Counted from the first letter of the stretch, positions 19,232-28,651 are shown. The stretch is DNA of 64,000 nucleotides from VYFG01 sp965203365 (GCA_965203365.1 OZ241878.1:2170001-2234000), one strand, 5' to 3'. The notes: generated by a model from the sequence alone, not told the origin. Made by a program: numbers and translations.

Positions 19232-19942
19232 CACTTCTTCAAATGTGGATTATGGCGATATGTCGTTCGTAGTACTGCAGGAAAGTCTATCATGGCCGAG
19301 AGAGTACGACTTAAATAAAATGCCAATTAATGCCTTTTAATAATTATTCATGTTTTAAAAGGCCAAATATGACACATAAATAATGTTCAGCATAGTGGAG
19401 TATCCGGTCCGTGGATGCTGGGATAGAGGGACTTGCATAGACATCACAATCGAAGGAACAGGGCCTACGTCAAATAGCAGGCGGGATGATTTGCGAATCG
19501 AAGGAGGACTCATCGGCTAACCCCACCATTCACATGCTGGCATGTCAACTGACCACCTCGGAAGAACGCCTGAACATGCAACAGGCATGATATGAATCTG
19601 CGATAAACGGACTGCAGAAGCAGGATATCACTGCGAGAGACATTCGAGACGGCCAAACGGAACAAGGGCAGACTGCGTTGGATGGCTCGGGTGGTTGTCA
19701 CTGATATGGGCACCTTGGCCCACCCTTTTACCCACAATAAATCAAGGCCTTACCAAACACACCCCGCCGAGAGAAATCGCAGAGCGTACGATATTCCAAG
19801 CCGGATTCGACAACTGACCCTGCCTGCCAAACAAATGACGGAATTCCCGCCCGAATTAAGATAGCGCATGGTGACTGCCACATTTAGTCGATTTTTCCTG
19901 CGGGAAAAAACCGGATCATTCACAATACACCGGCGGGCCGGG
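19232..19942. other. AT-rich intergenic region upstream of hipBA
   Basis: About 710 bases with lower GC than the surroundings and no supportable gene. It contains an inverted repeat with 9-bp arms, GCCTTTTAA (19332-19340) and TTAAAAGGC (19355-19363), separated by 14 bases. This could be a HipB operator or a transcript hairpin. The drop in GC suggests that hipBA and its upstream region were acquired together. Confidence 0.4.
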
Positions 19943-20782
19943 TCAACCGTTCTTCAGACGCTCGGCATGAAATCGCACATGATCTCCGATGAAAGAGGCA
20001 ATGAAAAAATAACTATGGTCGTATCCAGGCTGCATCCTCAGATTGATGGGTTGCCCCCGTTCTTCACAAGCGGATACCAAGGCATTGGGCTGGAGCTGTT
20101 CCTCCAGGAATGGATCCGCATCCCCTTGGTCGACCAGAATCTCACGGGTCTGGGCACCATGTCGTATCAAGGCAGTGGCATCGTACTCCTGCCACCCCCT
20201 TGGGTCGTCCCCCAAATAACCCTTCAGAGCCTTTTGTCCCCACGGACATTGGGTGGGTGAGCAGATGGGGGAGAATGCGGAAATTGAAGCATAGATGGCC
20301 GGATTTCTGAGTCCCAGGACCAACGCACCATGCCCGCCCATGGAATGGCCAGTGATCCCTTGCCGATCCCGATCGCCGGGAAATTGATCAAACACCAGAT
20401 CCGGGAGCTCACGGGTCACATAACTGTACATCCGATAATGGGCACTCCAAGGTCTTTCGGTGGCATCCACATAAAACCCGGCACCGGTGCCGAAATCATA
20501 CTCATCGTCCTCTCCTTGAATTCCTGCGTCCCGAGGGCTGGTGTCCGGGGCCACCAGCATCAGACCGTACTTCGCTGCATAACGCTGGGCACCGGCCTTG
20601 ACGGTAAAATTTTCCTCGGTACAGGTCAGCCCGGAAAGATACCACAGCACCGGCACCGGACTTTGGGGGGCGGTGGGTGGCGTGAAAACGGAAAACTGCA
20701 TCGTCGTGGCGGTTTCACGGGATGGGTGACGGTAAATCCCCTGTACACCCCCGAAGCAACGCGTTTCAGAGACAATGTCCAT
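19943..20782 (-). CDS. fghA: S-formylglutathione hydrolase
   Basis: 279 residues, the usual length. It hydrolyses S-formylglutathione to formate and glutathione, the second step of glutathione-dependent formaldehyde oxidation. The esterase-D fold is evident from LWYLSGLTCTEENF, the nucleophile elbow GHSMGGHGAL, the acid in VDQGDADPFLEE and the His in GYDHSYFFI. It follows frmA by six bases on the same strand, making a two-gene operon. The resulting formate needs a formate dehydrogenase, consistent with an fdhD gene at 6.5 kb but no structural gene here. Confidence 0.95.
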   Translation of the reverse strand: MDIVSETRCFGGVQGIYRHPSRETATTMQFSVFTPPTAPQSPVPVLWYLSGLTCTEENFTVKAGAQRYAAKYGLMLVAPDTSPRDAGIQGEDDEYDFGTGAGFYVDATERPWSAHYRMYSYVTRELPDLVFDQFPGDRDRQGITGHSMGGHGALVLGLRNPAIYASISAFSPICSPTQCPWGQKALKGYLGDDPRGWQEYDATALIRHGAQTREILVDQGDADPFLEEQLQPNALVSACEERGQPINLRMQPGYDHSYFFIASFIGDHVRFHAERLKNG

Positions 20783-20788
20783 CAGGGT

Positions 20789-21904
20789 CTAATGATCATA
20801 CAGAACGACACTGCGGATGGACGTGCCTTCGTGCATCAGATCAAACGCCCGGTTGATATCCTCAAGGGGCATGGTATGGGTGATCAGATCATCAATGTTG
20901 ATTTTGCCATCCATATACCAGTCGACGATTCTTGGCACATCAGTTCGCCCCCGTGCCCCACCGAATGCCGTTCCACGCCAGACCCGGCCGGTCACGAGTT
21001 GAAATGGACGCGTACTGATTTCCTGCCCGGCACCGGCCACACCAATAATCACGCTTTCCCCCCAACCTTTGTGGCAACATTCCAGTGCCTGTCGCATCAG
21101 ATTCACGTTGCCCACACATTCGAAACTGAAATCTGCGCCGCCTTTCGTGAGGTCTACCAGGTAGGGCACCAACTCGCCATCGACCTCGTTGGGATTCACG
21201 AAATGGGTCATGCCGAATTTCTCGCCGAGTGCCTGTCGCGCCGGATTGATATCCACTCCGATAATCATGTCGGCACCGGCCAGTCTGGCCCCCTGGATCA
21301 CATTCAGACCGATTCCCCCCAATCCGAAGACCACCACATTGTCGCCAGGCTGGACCTTCGCCGTGTTGATCACCGCACCAATACCGGTGGTGACTCCGCA
21401 GCCGATGTAGCAGATCTTGTCGAACGGAGCGTCCTCGCGCACCTTGGCCACGGCAATTTCCGGTACGACGGTGTAATTGGAAAACGTGGATGTCCCCATG
21501 TAATGGTAGACCGCCTCGCGACCAATGGAAAATCGGCTGGTACCATCCGGCATGAGACCCTGCCCTTGCGTGGTACGGATGGCCTGGCAAAGGTTGGTTT
21601 TGCCCGAGGTGCAATATTCACACTGACGACATTCAGGCGTATACAACGGGATGACGTGGTCTCCCTTTCGGACACTGGTCACGCCAGGGCCGACATCGAC
21701 CACAATTCCGGCCCCCTCATGGCCCAGAATGGCCGGGAAGATTCCTTCTGGGTCAGACCCAGACCGGGTGAATTCATCGGTATGGCAAATACCTGTCGCC
21801 TTGACCTCCAGCAGCACTTCTCCCTCTTTGGGACCATCCAGTTGAACGGTTTCAACCACCAGGGGTTTGTCAGCCTCGTAGGCAACCGCGGCACGAGTCT
21901 CCAT
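20789..21904 (-). CDS. frmA: S-(hydroxymethyl)glutathione dehydrogenase / class III alcohol dehydrogenase
   Basis: 371 residues, matching class III ADH. Zinc ligands are visible in TGICHTDEF, the LGHEGAG segment and the structural-zinc loop ECRQCEYCTSGKTNLC. The NAD site is VFGLGGIGLNVIQGARLAGA. The enzyme oxidises the spontaneous formaldehyde-glutathione adduct to S-formylglutathione. With fghA and the amine demethylase upstream, it gives a coherent route from N-methyl groups to formate. The promoter must lie in the 640-base region to the right. Confidence 0.95.
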   Translation of the reverse strand: METRAAVAYEADKPLVVETVQLDGPKEGEVLLEVKATGICHTDEFTRSGSDPEGIFPAILGHEGAGIVVDVGPGVTSVRKGDHVIPLYTPECRQCEYCTSGKTNLCQAIRTTQGQGLMPDGTSRFSIGREAVYHYMGTSTFSNYTVVPEIAVAKVREDAPFDKICYIGCGVTTGIGAVINTAKVQPGDNVVVFGLGGIGLNVIQGARLAGADMIIGVDINPARQALGEKFGMTHFVNPNEVDGELVPYLVDLTKGGADFSFECVGNVNLMRQALECCHKGWGESVIIGVAGAGQEISTRPFQLVTGRVWRGTAFGGARGRTDVPRIVDWYMDGKINIDDLITHTMPLEDINRAFDLMHEGTSIRSVVLYDH

Positions 21905-22541
21905 AATGTCTGTCCTCAGTGAGTGGTTATCATCGGGTCATATCAGGTGCGTCTGAAATCCCGATAGGATATGTTTCGTCATCTCGCCAACATGCGCTGT
22001 CTCGAATCCGACCATGACCTGCCGGTGACATACGCTGGCAACTGCTTCATAGAAGGGACGGGATATTATCACCGAATGTTTCGAAAGAGTGAATGACCCT
22101 GCAACTCACCCACATGATGCTACCCTTGAGTCCTCAACTATGGAAGGCGCCATGGCGAGCCACTGACATTACGAGAAGTTGGCGGATTAATCCAATGAAC
22201 TTCATCTCCCAATGTTGGAGAAACCCTATTGACACCATCGGGTTATCGGACTTCGGGAGAGGCTTGGCCTGTAACAGTTCGGATTATGACAGGATTTGGG
22301 TGGGGCGGGTCCCCGGGAGTTGAACGCCACGCCGTAACTGCTCATACCTTCAAGGACATACCCACCATCTTCCATTGGAATACCAAGCGAGAATTTCTGG
22401 CGATCACCCTGTTAACCATTGGGAGCGCACTGTCGGTCAGGGCTTTGCAGGTACTCTGCCGTCACAAAGAAACTGAACTGTTCGGAACCGGATGCGATCC
22501 ACAGGGAATCATAGTTTGCGATTGGGAGCATTCTCATTTCT
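21905..22541. other. Intergenic region between frmA and the mobile region
   Basis: About 640 bases with no supportable gene. The proximal part should contain the frmA promoter. Beyond about 22450 the base composition shifts towards that of the adjoining insertion sequences. No clear regulatory dyad or RNA was seen. Confidence 0.35.
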
Positions 22542-22544
22542 TCA

Positions 22545-22873
22545 GACCCGTTCCGCCCGAACCGCCGGAAGCGGAGCCATCCGCCGCACGATGGCCTCGG
22601 TGACGGCCGCCGCCGTCTTCCCTTCCACCCCGATCAGCCCCCTGAACTTCGAGGCCCGATCTCCCCAGGAAATCCAGGCTCCCCGGGGCATCCCCCCAAT
22701 GATCAGGTCAAGCTCCCCATCCCCGATCCGGCCCTTGGCCTCCACGATCAACGGGCGCTCGGCGATGTCCACCCGACCGGGAAGGTGACCGCGTCCCGCA
22801 GGTCGCCCTCCCCGCCCTTTCGGCGGCTTCCCGCGACGCCGCAGGCACCGGTAAAGGTCTCCCCCCGCCGGTC
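22545..22873 (-). pseudogene. IS30-like transposase, middle fragment (left part of a split copy)
   Basis: On the minus strand this encodes GDLYRCLRRRGK, then GHLPGRVDIAERPLIVEAKG, a D-containing ELDLIIG strand and KTAAAVTEAIVRRM. That is the start of the IS30 DDE catalytic domain. It is cut at 22873 by the end of the composite element, and its N-terminal continuation lies 7.7 kb away at 30606-31098. The C terminus is missing past about 22545. Compared with the copy at 36.4 kb, this fragment keeps the SWGDRASKF region that the other copy has lost. Confidence 0.8.
22865..22873. repeat. Target-site duplication, left copy (CCGCCGGTC)
   Basis: Nine bases CCGCCGGTC immediately left of the element end at 22874 recur immediately right of the element end at 30605 (30606-30614). 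Joining the two flanks through one copy recreates continuous IS30 sequence matching the copy near 36.8 kb. A 9-bp duplication is characteristic of IS50/Tn5-type IS4 elements. Confidence 0.9.
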
Positions 22874-25170
22874 CTATCAAAAAACCATACTTAATTCCCC
22901 ACTAAATTCTATGCCAACATCTGCTCCATGCCCATTGGCATGAGAATCTTCACGACCGATACGCTCGACTGGTTTCGCCCGGCGTGTCGGGGACCGACGC
23001 CGCCTTCCCGCGGGGCGCTGGCGCGGGAGCTGTGTGCCCGCGAGCAGGGGTTCAACGCCGCCGGACGACCGTGTGAAGCCAATGCGCACCAGGTCCTGCC
23101 GAAGCTGGCCGGGGCCTTGGGCGTGTCGCTGCCCCGGGCTCGACCGAAGCCCACCGGGAGCTATTCGCCGCCGACAGATGATCCGGACCGGGAACTGGTC
23201 GGTCCGTTGGCCGACTGGGGGCCAGTGAGCGGGCGACGGGTCGACCCCGACGACCCCACCGACCGTCAGGCGGGGGCCTCGATGTTGGCCACGCATCATC
23301 CCGTGGGCTGCTGCCGGGCGCCCGGAGGACCAGTGCGCCAGGGAATCGACTCGGCCGTCCACGGCGTCCTGGGCGGCCTCCGCTTCGGCGCGGCCGGTCG
23401 GCCACGGGCGCCGCGCGATCCGGAGATCGGCTGGTCGGCGGAGGCGCGGATGGTGCCTATCGGTCAGGGGGGGTGCCCTGATCGCTGCTTGATCGGGCCG
23501 TCAGTGCGAGTTTCGGAAACTGGCCTCGCAGGGGCTGCAACGGGCGACGGAGCGCGTCGCTGCCGACTGGTCCGAGCGCGATGGCGAAGAACCGGTTCTA
23601 GTGTCTCCTCTCACCGGGCCGGAACATTCCGGCCTGAGGGACCGGATAGGCGGCTGGACGCCCTGTGCTGAGCGGACCTCGGGTCGGCGCTCCGGGGGGA
23701 AACGCACCGTGTGGTGGCGGCCCCTATGCGACGACTGGCGGACCGGGTTGTGCGCCGAACCGGAGCATGCCCAGGGTCGCTCACCGCCAGGGGGGTCGGA
23801 TGAGGCCGACTGGGCCGAGCGGGAATCCGGCGGCAGTCCGCCCACCGATGGCCGGCTGCGCCGGTGCCTTGTCGCCCTGGGTCGCGCTTGGCTGGCGTCC
23901 CTCTCCCCTCTTCTCCCCCCACCCGACGAAGCGACGGTGGCCCGGGGTCGCACCGAATCATTCGTGCTGGCGATCCAGGATACCCCGACCTTGCAGGATG
24001 ACGGCGGCCCAGCCCCGCAGGGCCTGGACGAACGGGGCGGCGGCGGCCAAGGCACCCAGGGAATCGGTGCCCAGGCCGGGATGGCCGTCAATGGCGCCGG
24101 GCGTTTCCTCGGGTGGTTCACCGGGGAGGCCGACTGCCGCCGAGCGACTGGCCCGGACCGCGTCCGCTGGCCGGCCGGATTGACCCCGGCGCCGACCTGG
24201 GCGCAGGCGGGTCCTGATACCCGCGTAGTGTCGGGGGGTGACCGGGAGGGCGATTGCTGGGCCTGGCTGCAGCAGGCTGATGAGATCGGCGCGGAACGGC
24301 TGGGGCGGGCGGCCCGGGGGGCGAAACGCCGAGTGCGCCCCGACGACGGGGCCGAGGAAGACGGGTGGGATCACGGGGCGCAATGGGACCCGGTGGGCAG
24401 CCAACGCTTGAGTGGGGTGGCCCGGGGCGGCCCGAGGGGCCATTCGGCGGCGGTGACACTCACTGGGCGCTGTGGCCGGGTCTCCCTGGTACCGACGAAG
24501 GAAGTGGGCGGCGAGCCCCTGACCGTGCTGGCGGTGTCCGCCCGGGAGGCATCCCCCCGCCCGGGCATGGTGCCGCTGGAGTGGGGGTGGCTGACCCCGG
24601 CCGATGAGGCCCCCGACCAGACTTCGGCGCGGCCAGTCCTGCGCTGGGTCGAACGGCGCGGGTTGATCGAACGGTGCTTCCACGCGCTCAAGGTCGGCCC
24701 CCGGATCGAGGACCGACGCCTCGATGAGACCAACGACGGGCGCCAGGGCCTGGCCTTCGATGCGATCACCGCCTTTCGGGTCTGGGACGGGATGCGCCTG
24801 GCCCGCGAGCGGCCGGACGATCCGGCGGGGCGCCAGGGGCCCCCGTCGGAATGCCGGGGGTGGCTGGCCCGCGCCCGGCCATTGCGTCTGCCCGGCTCGC
24901 GCGGTCCTCCAGACACCCTGACCCTCCAGACCTGGGTGGTCCTGACCGCTGGGCTGGCGGGAGGTTGTCCGTCCCAACGTCAGCCGATGCCCGGGACGCA
25001 GAAGCTCTGGCCGGGCCTGCAACTGCTGAAGGGGGAGGTGATCGGTGATGAATGGGGTCCCCAAGCGCAGGCTACCGACTGACAGAGGAGGAACCCACTG
25101 ACGAAATGAGGGGATTGGCGATGAAAATCAGGGTGGAAGGATGGCGGGGTCAAGTGTGATGAGTTGATAG
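22874..25170 (+). mobile_element. Insertion sequence with DUF4338-IS4 fusion transposase, copy 1
   Basis: 2297 bp from the left terminal repeat (22874) to the right one (25170). The right end was fixed by comparison with copy 2, which shares sequence from the transposase C terminus through GATGAGTTGATAG and then diverges. A single large transposase gene fills the element. On the right it interrupts an iron-ADH fragment. The 9-bp target repeat belongs to the whole composite, not to this copy alone. Confidence 0.85.
22928..25082 (+). pseudogene. DUF4338 (DruA-type) - IS4/Tn5-like fusion transposase, one frameshift
   Basis: The N-terminal part (from ATG 22928) matches the DUF4338 start: TLDWFRPACRGP, SRGALARELCAREQGFNAAG, a variable linker, then VLGGLRFGAAG and IGWSAEAR. 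The match resumes in another frame from about 23512 (LASQGLQRATERVAADWSER, EPVLV). The DDE part follows: AIQDTPTLQ (first Asp), VVSGGDREGD (second Asp) and LIERCFHALKVGPRIE (Glu region), as in IS4/Tn5 transposases. DUF4338 is the domain of DruA in the Druantin phage-defence system and also occurs fused to transposases. The single frameshift near 23512-23520 suggests this copy is inactive, unless it is recoded. Confidence 0.8.
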
Positions 25171-25337
25171 CATCGGGACGCCGCTGGCGAGCGGGGCCAT
25201 GGAGAGCCACGAGCCCACCTGGCAGTCGAGCCGCGCCTTGATGTCGGCCGGGTCCGCCTTCACCCGCGCGAGGCCGTCCGTCAACAGCGCCAGACCGCGG
25301 AGCGCCTGCGCGTCGCCATAGGCGTGAGCTTCGCCCG
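25171..25337 (-). pseudogene. Fragment of an iron-containing alcohol dehydrogenase / maleylacetate reductase
   Basis: The minus strand encodes AYGDAQALRGLALLTDGLAR, then VKADPADIKARLDCQVGSWL and SMAPLASGVPM. This is the helical region after the nucleotide domain of iron-type ADHs such as maleylacetate reductase. It stops exactly at the right end of the IS (25170), where the codon for the Met of GVPM meets the terminal repeat, and nothing of the gene continues on the other side. About 55 residues remain, so the gene is non-functional. Confidence 0.65.
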
Positions 25338-25570
25338 AGCACACACTCTCGACGCATCTGTGATGCCTTTCCGCCTTCCGGTTGGCGTTGCGGGAGGTTG
25401 CCGGGAAACCCTTGTTTTGCAATGGTTTCCGGTCTTCCCACCTGCCGCTTCCTTGTCCTCCTGCCCGCGAGCCCGGGGCCCTGTCCAGGACACGTTGTGG
25501 CATGTCCTGCGGGTCGGGTCCATCCTTTCCGGACGGCCGGCCCCTTTCGGTGCGCCGCGGCCGGGTTCGT
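25338..25570. other. Spacer downstream of Slam copy 1
   Basis: About 230 GC-rich bases between the iron-ADH fragment and the Slam pseudogene stop. The last 18 or so bases (GCCGCGGCCGGGTTCGTT region, 25553-25570) are repeated in inverted orientation after Slam copy 2 (28328-28345). The Slam duplication therefore extends slightly past the stop codons. No gene seen. Confidence 0.4.
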
Positions 25571-26895
25571 TCAGAACTGGCGCACGAAGCTGAGTTCGGC
25601 ACGGTTGCGCTGGTAGTCGAGGGGCTGGGCGTTGGTGTTGCGCTCTTCGCGGATGAGCGACAGGCGCGGGCTGAAGCCGCGCAGGGTGACGGCGCGGTGG
25701 TGGACTGAAAGGCTCACGATTCGTGTCTCGTCCCGGCGCCCTTTGCGGTCGATGGTGCGGTGAGCGGCACCACTGCCCCGATAGTCAGTCCGCTCCACGG
25801 CGGCGCGCAGGCCCAGGGTGAAGCCTTTCGGCAGCACCAGCGTGGCCCCGAGGCTCGCCCGCGGGCCCCGACTGCGCCAGTGTTCCAACTCCGCCCGGCT
25901 CCAGGTCCACCCCACATTCCCGCCAAGACGCAGCGTGGGCCGCGCCACCCAGTTCGCGCCAATCGAGATCTCCCCCACCGGCCCGTCGAGATGATTACAG
26001 CCCCGGCAGCGGCGGCGGGCGGCGGCGACCCGGGTGGAGATCCCCACTCTCGGCGTCAGGCGGCGCTCCCCTTCCAGCCGCAGGCCGACGCGGTCGGTCT
26101 CCGGCCGCCCGGCGGTCCATTGCCGCTCCCCGGTCGCCAGCAGGCTGGCCTCGGCGCGTGCGCCGATCAGCCAGCGCGGGCCGAGGTGCACGGCCAGGGA
26201 CTGCCGGTCGAACGCCCGGCCCCGATATTCCTGGACGCTGGCCTCCGCGCCGAAGCGCAGCCGCCGGCGGTCCGTCAACGGCTGCTGGTATTCCCCCCCG
26301 ACCTAAAGGGACAGGCCCAGGCCGGATTCAGGCTTCGCCGGACCGTCCAGGGTGAAGGGCAGTCGGCCAAAGTCCGTGTCGAGAAAGATCGTCCGCTCGC
26401 CCGAGGCCGCATTGAGGTTGCTGTCCGGGGCGATGGCCGCGCCGAACCACGCCTCCCAGCGCCGCCGCGCCCGCATGACCTGAAGAAAGCGCCGGACATT
26501 GGCCACCACCGCCGGCGGCAGGTCCCCCGCCAACACCTGCTCGAAATGTCGTCGCGCCCGCCGGTCCTCCGCCTGCAGAAAGAAGGCATGCGCCAGTTCC
26601 AGGCGCACCCGCACCAACTCCGGGCGATCCACCAGGATCGCCTCAAAGGCGGCAATGGCCTCGTCCAGCCGGGCGTCCCGCGTCGCCCGGTCCGGGCGGC
26701 CTGGAGGGCCACCATCCCGGCCTCGAAACGCCGGCCGGTCAGCCGATCTTCTGTCCTGCCCATTGCCGCCGCGTCCGGGGCTTCCGGGGGGCCAGCGCCG
26801 CAGGCGGATATCGGGATTCCACCCGCCATCGCCAGCAGCAGGATCAGCGGGATCAATCGGGCCCGGAGGCCAGCACCATCAAGCAACCAGGTCAT
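25571..26895 (-). pseudogene. Slam-type outer-membrane protein (TPR plus DUF560 barrel), copy 1, broken
   Basis: From ATG 26895 a signal-like N terminus (LIPLILLLAMAGGIPISACG) runs into a frameshift near 26700. The body then continues in another frame: RDARLDEAIAAFEAILVDRP, VRLELAHAFFLQAEDRRARR (TPR helices), HFEQVLAGD and the barrel. A TAG at 26300-26302 replaces the Trp seen in copy 2 (SFWGGGEYQ versus SL-stop-VGGEYQ). The barrel half reaches the final AELSFVRQF with a terminal Phe, as in outer-membrane barrels. Slam proteins export surface lipoproteins across the outer membrane. With a frameshift and a nonsense codon this copy should be inactive. Confidence 0.75.
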
Positions 26896-26956
26896 TGTGT
26901 GTCCAGAGGGATTATCGACAAAAGACAAGCGCCGGGAAACGTGGCAGAAACGAAAG

Positions 26957-26983
26957 AAAAAAAGGGGCAACCAGAAGTGCCCC
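26957..26983 (-). terminator. Intrinsic terminator after the lipoprotein fragment
   Basis: Reading leftward: stem GGGGCA, loop CTTCTGGT, stem TGCCCC, followed by seven T and then C. The stem arms are the complements of 26978-26983 and 26964-26969, and the T run is the complement of 26957-26963. It lies 50 bases after the lipoprotein stop (27033) and before Slam copy 1 (start 26895). It would thus end the lipoprotein transcript and attenuate Slam expression. Confidence 0.75.
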
Positions 26984-27032
26984 CCCTTGCCAAACCTGGC
27001 TCCCGTTGATCCGGGAACCCGAGCCCGGCCAG

Positions 27033-27185
27033 CTACTCCGTCGTCCGCGTCTGAAGCTCCGCGCCGAAGGCGCCGACCATCCGGTGGGTGCCGCCATGCT
27101 CGGCCTGCCACTTGCCCATGATCACGGTCGGATGGTTGCTGCCGTCGCCGCCGTCCTCAACCGTGCCGACCTTGTCGTCATGATG
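27033..27185 (-). pseudogene. 3' fragment of a surface-lipoprotein gene
   Basis: The minus strand encodes about 50 residues ending NHPTVIMGKWQAEH, then RMVGAFGAELQTRTTE and a stop. The terminal pattern (VGAFGAELQTRTTE) closely resembles the end of the complete lipoprotein at 60.8-62.5 kb (VGGFGANLKTQTEE). Both look like the closing strands of a TbpB-like beta-barrel domain. It is truncated at about 27185, where Slam copy 2 begins on the other strand. A lipoprotein gene next to a Slam gene is the usual arrangement of this export system. Confidence 0.7.
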
Positions 27186-28327
27186 AAACCTTTCCGGTTC
27201 CTTGTTCCCGTGCTGGCGGGGCTGTCGGTCCTGCTTGTTGCGGCGCCCGTCGCGCGCCCCGCCCTGGGCCGGGATGGAGGCGCTTGCCGCGGCCGATGCC
27301 GCGCCGGACCGGGAAGCCCGCGAGGGCAGGCTCGACGAGGCGGTCGCCGCCTTCCGGGCCATCCTGGTGGACCGTCCGGAGCTGGTGCGGGTGCGCCTCG
27401 AACTCGCCCGCGCCTTCTTCCTGAAGGAGGAGGACACGCTGGCGCGGCGTCACTTCGAGCAGGTGCTGGCGGGCGACGTGCCCCCGGCGGTCGCCGCCAA
27501 CATCCGGCGCTTCCTCGACACCATCCGTGCGCGGCGGCGCTGGGAGGCGTGGTTCGGGGCGGCCATCGTCCCGGACAGCAACCTCAACGCCGCCTCGGGC
27601 GAGCGCACGGTCTTCCTCGACACCCCGTTCGGCCGGCTGCCCTTCACCTTGGACGATCCCGCGAAGCCCGAATCCGGCCTCGGTGTCTCCTTCTGGGGCG
27701 GCGGCGAATACCAGCATCCGCTGAACGACCGCCTGCGCCTGCGCACCGGGGCGGATGCCAGCGTCCGGGAATACAGGGGCGGGGAGTTCGACCGCCATTT
27801 CCTCGCCGCCCATATCGGCCCGCGCTGGCTGATCGACGCCCGCACCGAAGCGAGCCTGCTGGCGACCACGGACCGGCAATGGACCGCCGGCCGGCCCGAG
27901 ACCGACCGCGTCGGCCTGCGCCTCGAAGGCGAGCATCTCCTGACGCCGCGCCTCGCGCTCTTCGCCGGCGCCGCCCGGCGCAACTGCCGCGGCTGCGACT
28001 GGCTCGACGGCCCGGTGGGCGACGTCTCGCTCGGCGCCAGATGGGCCCACGCCAGGGCCGAACACTGGCGCAACAGCGGCCCGCGGGCGAGCCTCGGCGC
28101 CACGCTGGCGCTGCCAGCCGGCTTCACCCTAGGCCTGCGCACCGCCCACCGCACCATCGACCGCAAGCCGCGCCGGGACGACACGCGGACCCTCTCTGTC
28201 TCGGTCCACAACCGTGCTCGGCTTCAGCCCCCGCCTCTCCCTCATCCGCGAGGAGCGCAAGACCAACGCCCAAGCCCTCGACTACCAGCGCAACCGCGCC
28301 GAACTCAGCTTCGTGCGCCAGTTCTGA
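27180..28327 (+). pseudogene. Slam-type outer-membrane protein, copy 2, two frameshifts
   Basis: Starts at ATG 27180 with a clear Sec signal peptide (MMKPFRFLVPVLAGLSVLLV, then AAPVARPALG). The frame shifts near 27270. The body is then ADAAPDREAREGRLDEAVAA, TPR helices, and a barrel with the intact SFWGGGEYQHPLNDRLRLR. It shifts again near 28210, after LSVSVHNRA, into GFSPRLSLIREERKTNAQAL and a final AELSFVRQF. Relative to copy 1 it lacks two short barrel segments. The two copies are inverted around 26.9-27.2 kb. Both being broken suggests decay after duplication, or homopolymer-rich assembly errors. Confidence 0.75.
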
Positions 28328-28352
28328 ACGAACCCGGCCGCGGCGTTGACAT

Positions 28353-28381
28353 TTGATGAGTTGATGATGACCTGTTATGCT
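28353..28381 (+). promoter_or_regulatory. Candidate vapBC promoter
   Basis: TTGATG at 28353-28358, a 17-base spacer, and TATGCT at 28376-28381, eight bases before the vapB ATG. The spacer contains repeated TGATGA motifs that might be VapBC operator half-sites. The match to consensus is moderate. If used, transcription would begin at or near the start codon. Confidence 0.4.
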
Positions 28382-28388
28382 CCGCACC

Positions 28389-28637
28389 ATGAGAACCACC
28401 ATATCGCTTGACGAGCGCCTCGGGAGGCAGGTTCGCCAAAGGGCGGCGGCCCAGGGCCTCAGCGTGAGCGCCTTCATCTCCAGGATCCTCGACGACGCGC
28501 TGAAGCGGCGGGCGCCGTCGGAGACGCCTCCGTTTCACCTGGTGACGGTGCGCAATGCGCGTGTTCGCCCCGGGGTTGACCTCGATTCGCCACGATCGCT
28601 CGATGCGGAGGATGATCGGGCGCAGTTCGGGCAGTGA
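28389..28637 (+). CDS. vapB: VapB-like ribbon-helix-helix antitoxin
   Basis: 82 residues from ATG 28389. The N terminus (MRTTISLDERLGRQVRQRAA) is a ribbon followed by the first helix, and LSVSAFISRILDDALKRR is the second helix, as in RHH antitoxins. The acidic C terminus (DLDSPRSLDAEDD) would wrap the toxin active site. It is 14 bases upstream of the PIN-domain gene in the same direction, forming a type II toxin-antitoxin pair carried inside the composite transposon. Such a pair would favour retention of the element. Confidence 0.85.
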   Translation: MRTTISLDERLGRQVRQRAAAQGLSVSAFISRILDDALKRRAPSETPPFHLVTVRNARVRPGVDLDSPRSLDAEDDRAQFGQ

Positions 28638-28651
28638 GATAGCAACACGCG

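Noticed and set aside
20330..21922. 530-codon plus-strand open frame opposite fghA and frmA
   Set aside because: Antisense to two clearly identified enzymes. His/Pro/Arg-rich with no family resemblance.
23958..25064. Long antisense open frame across the IS4-like transposase
   Set aside because: Composition is Pro/Arg/Gly-rich and antisense to a recognisable DDE transposase, so it is a shadow.
22928..25082. Calling the DUF4338 protein a Druantin defence system
   Set aside because: The domain is fused to a DDE transposase between terminal repeats, and no DruB-E genes are present, so it is an insertion sequence.
26499..28349. Long open frame of 616 codons on the plus strand across both Slam regions
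   Set aside because: It is a GC-driven shadow. Only the short stretch from 27180 (signal peptide) is meaningful; the rest is Arg/Pro/Gly-rich with no domain, while homologous Slam sequence lies in other frames.
28346..28380. TTGACA at 28346 as the vapBC -35
   Set aside because: The only -10-like hexamer is 23 or more bases downstream. TTGATG at 28353 with a 17-base spacer is the better choice.
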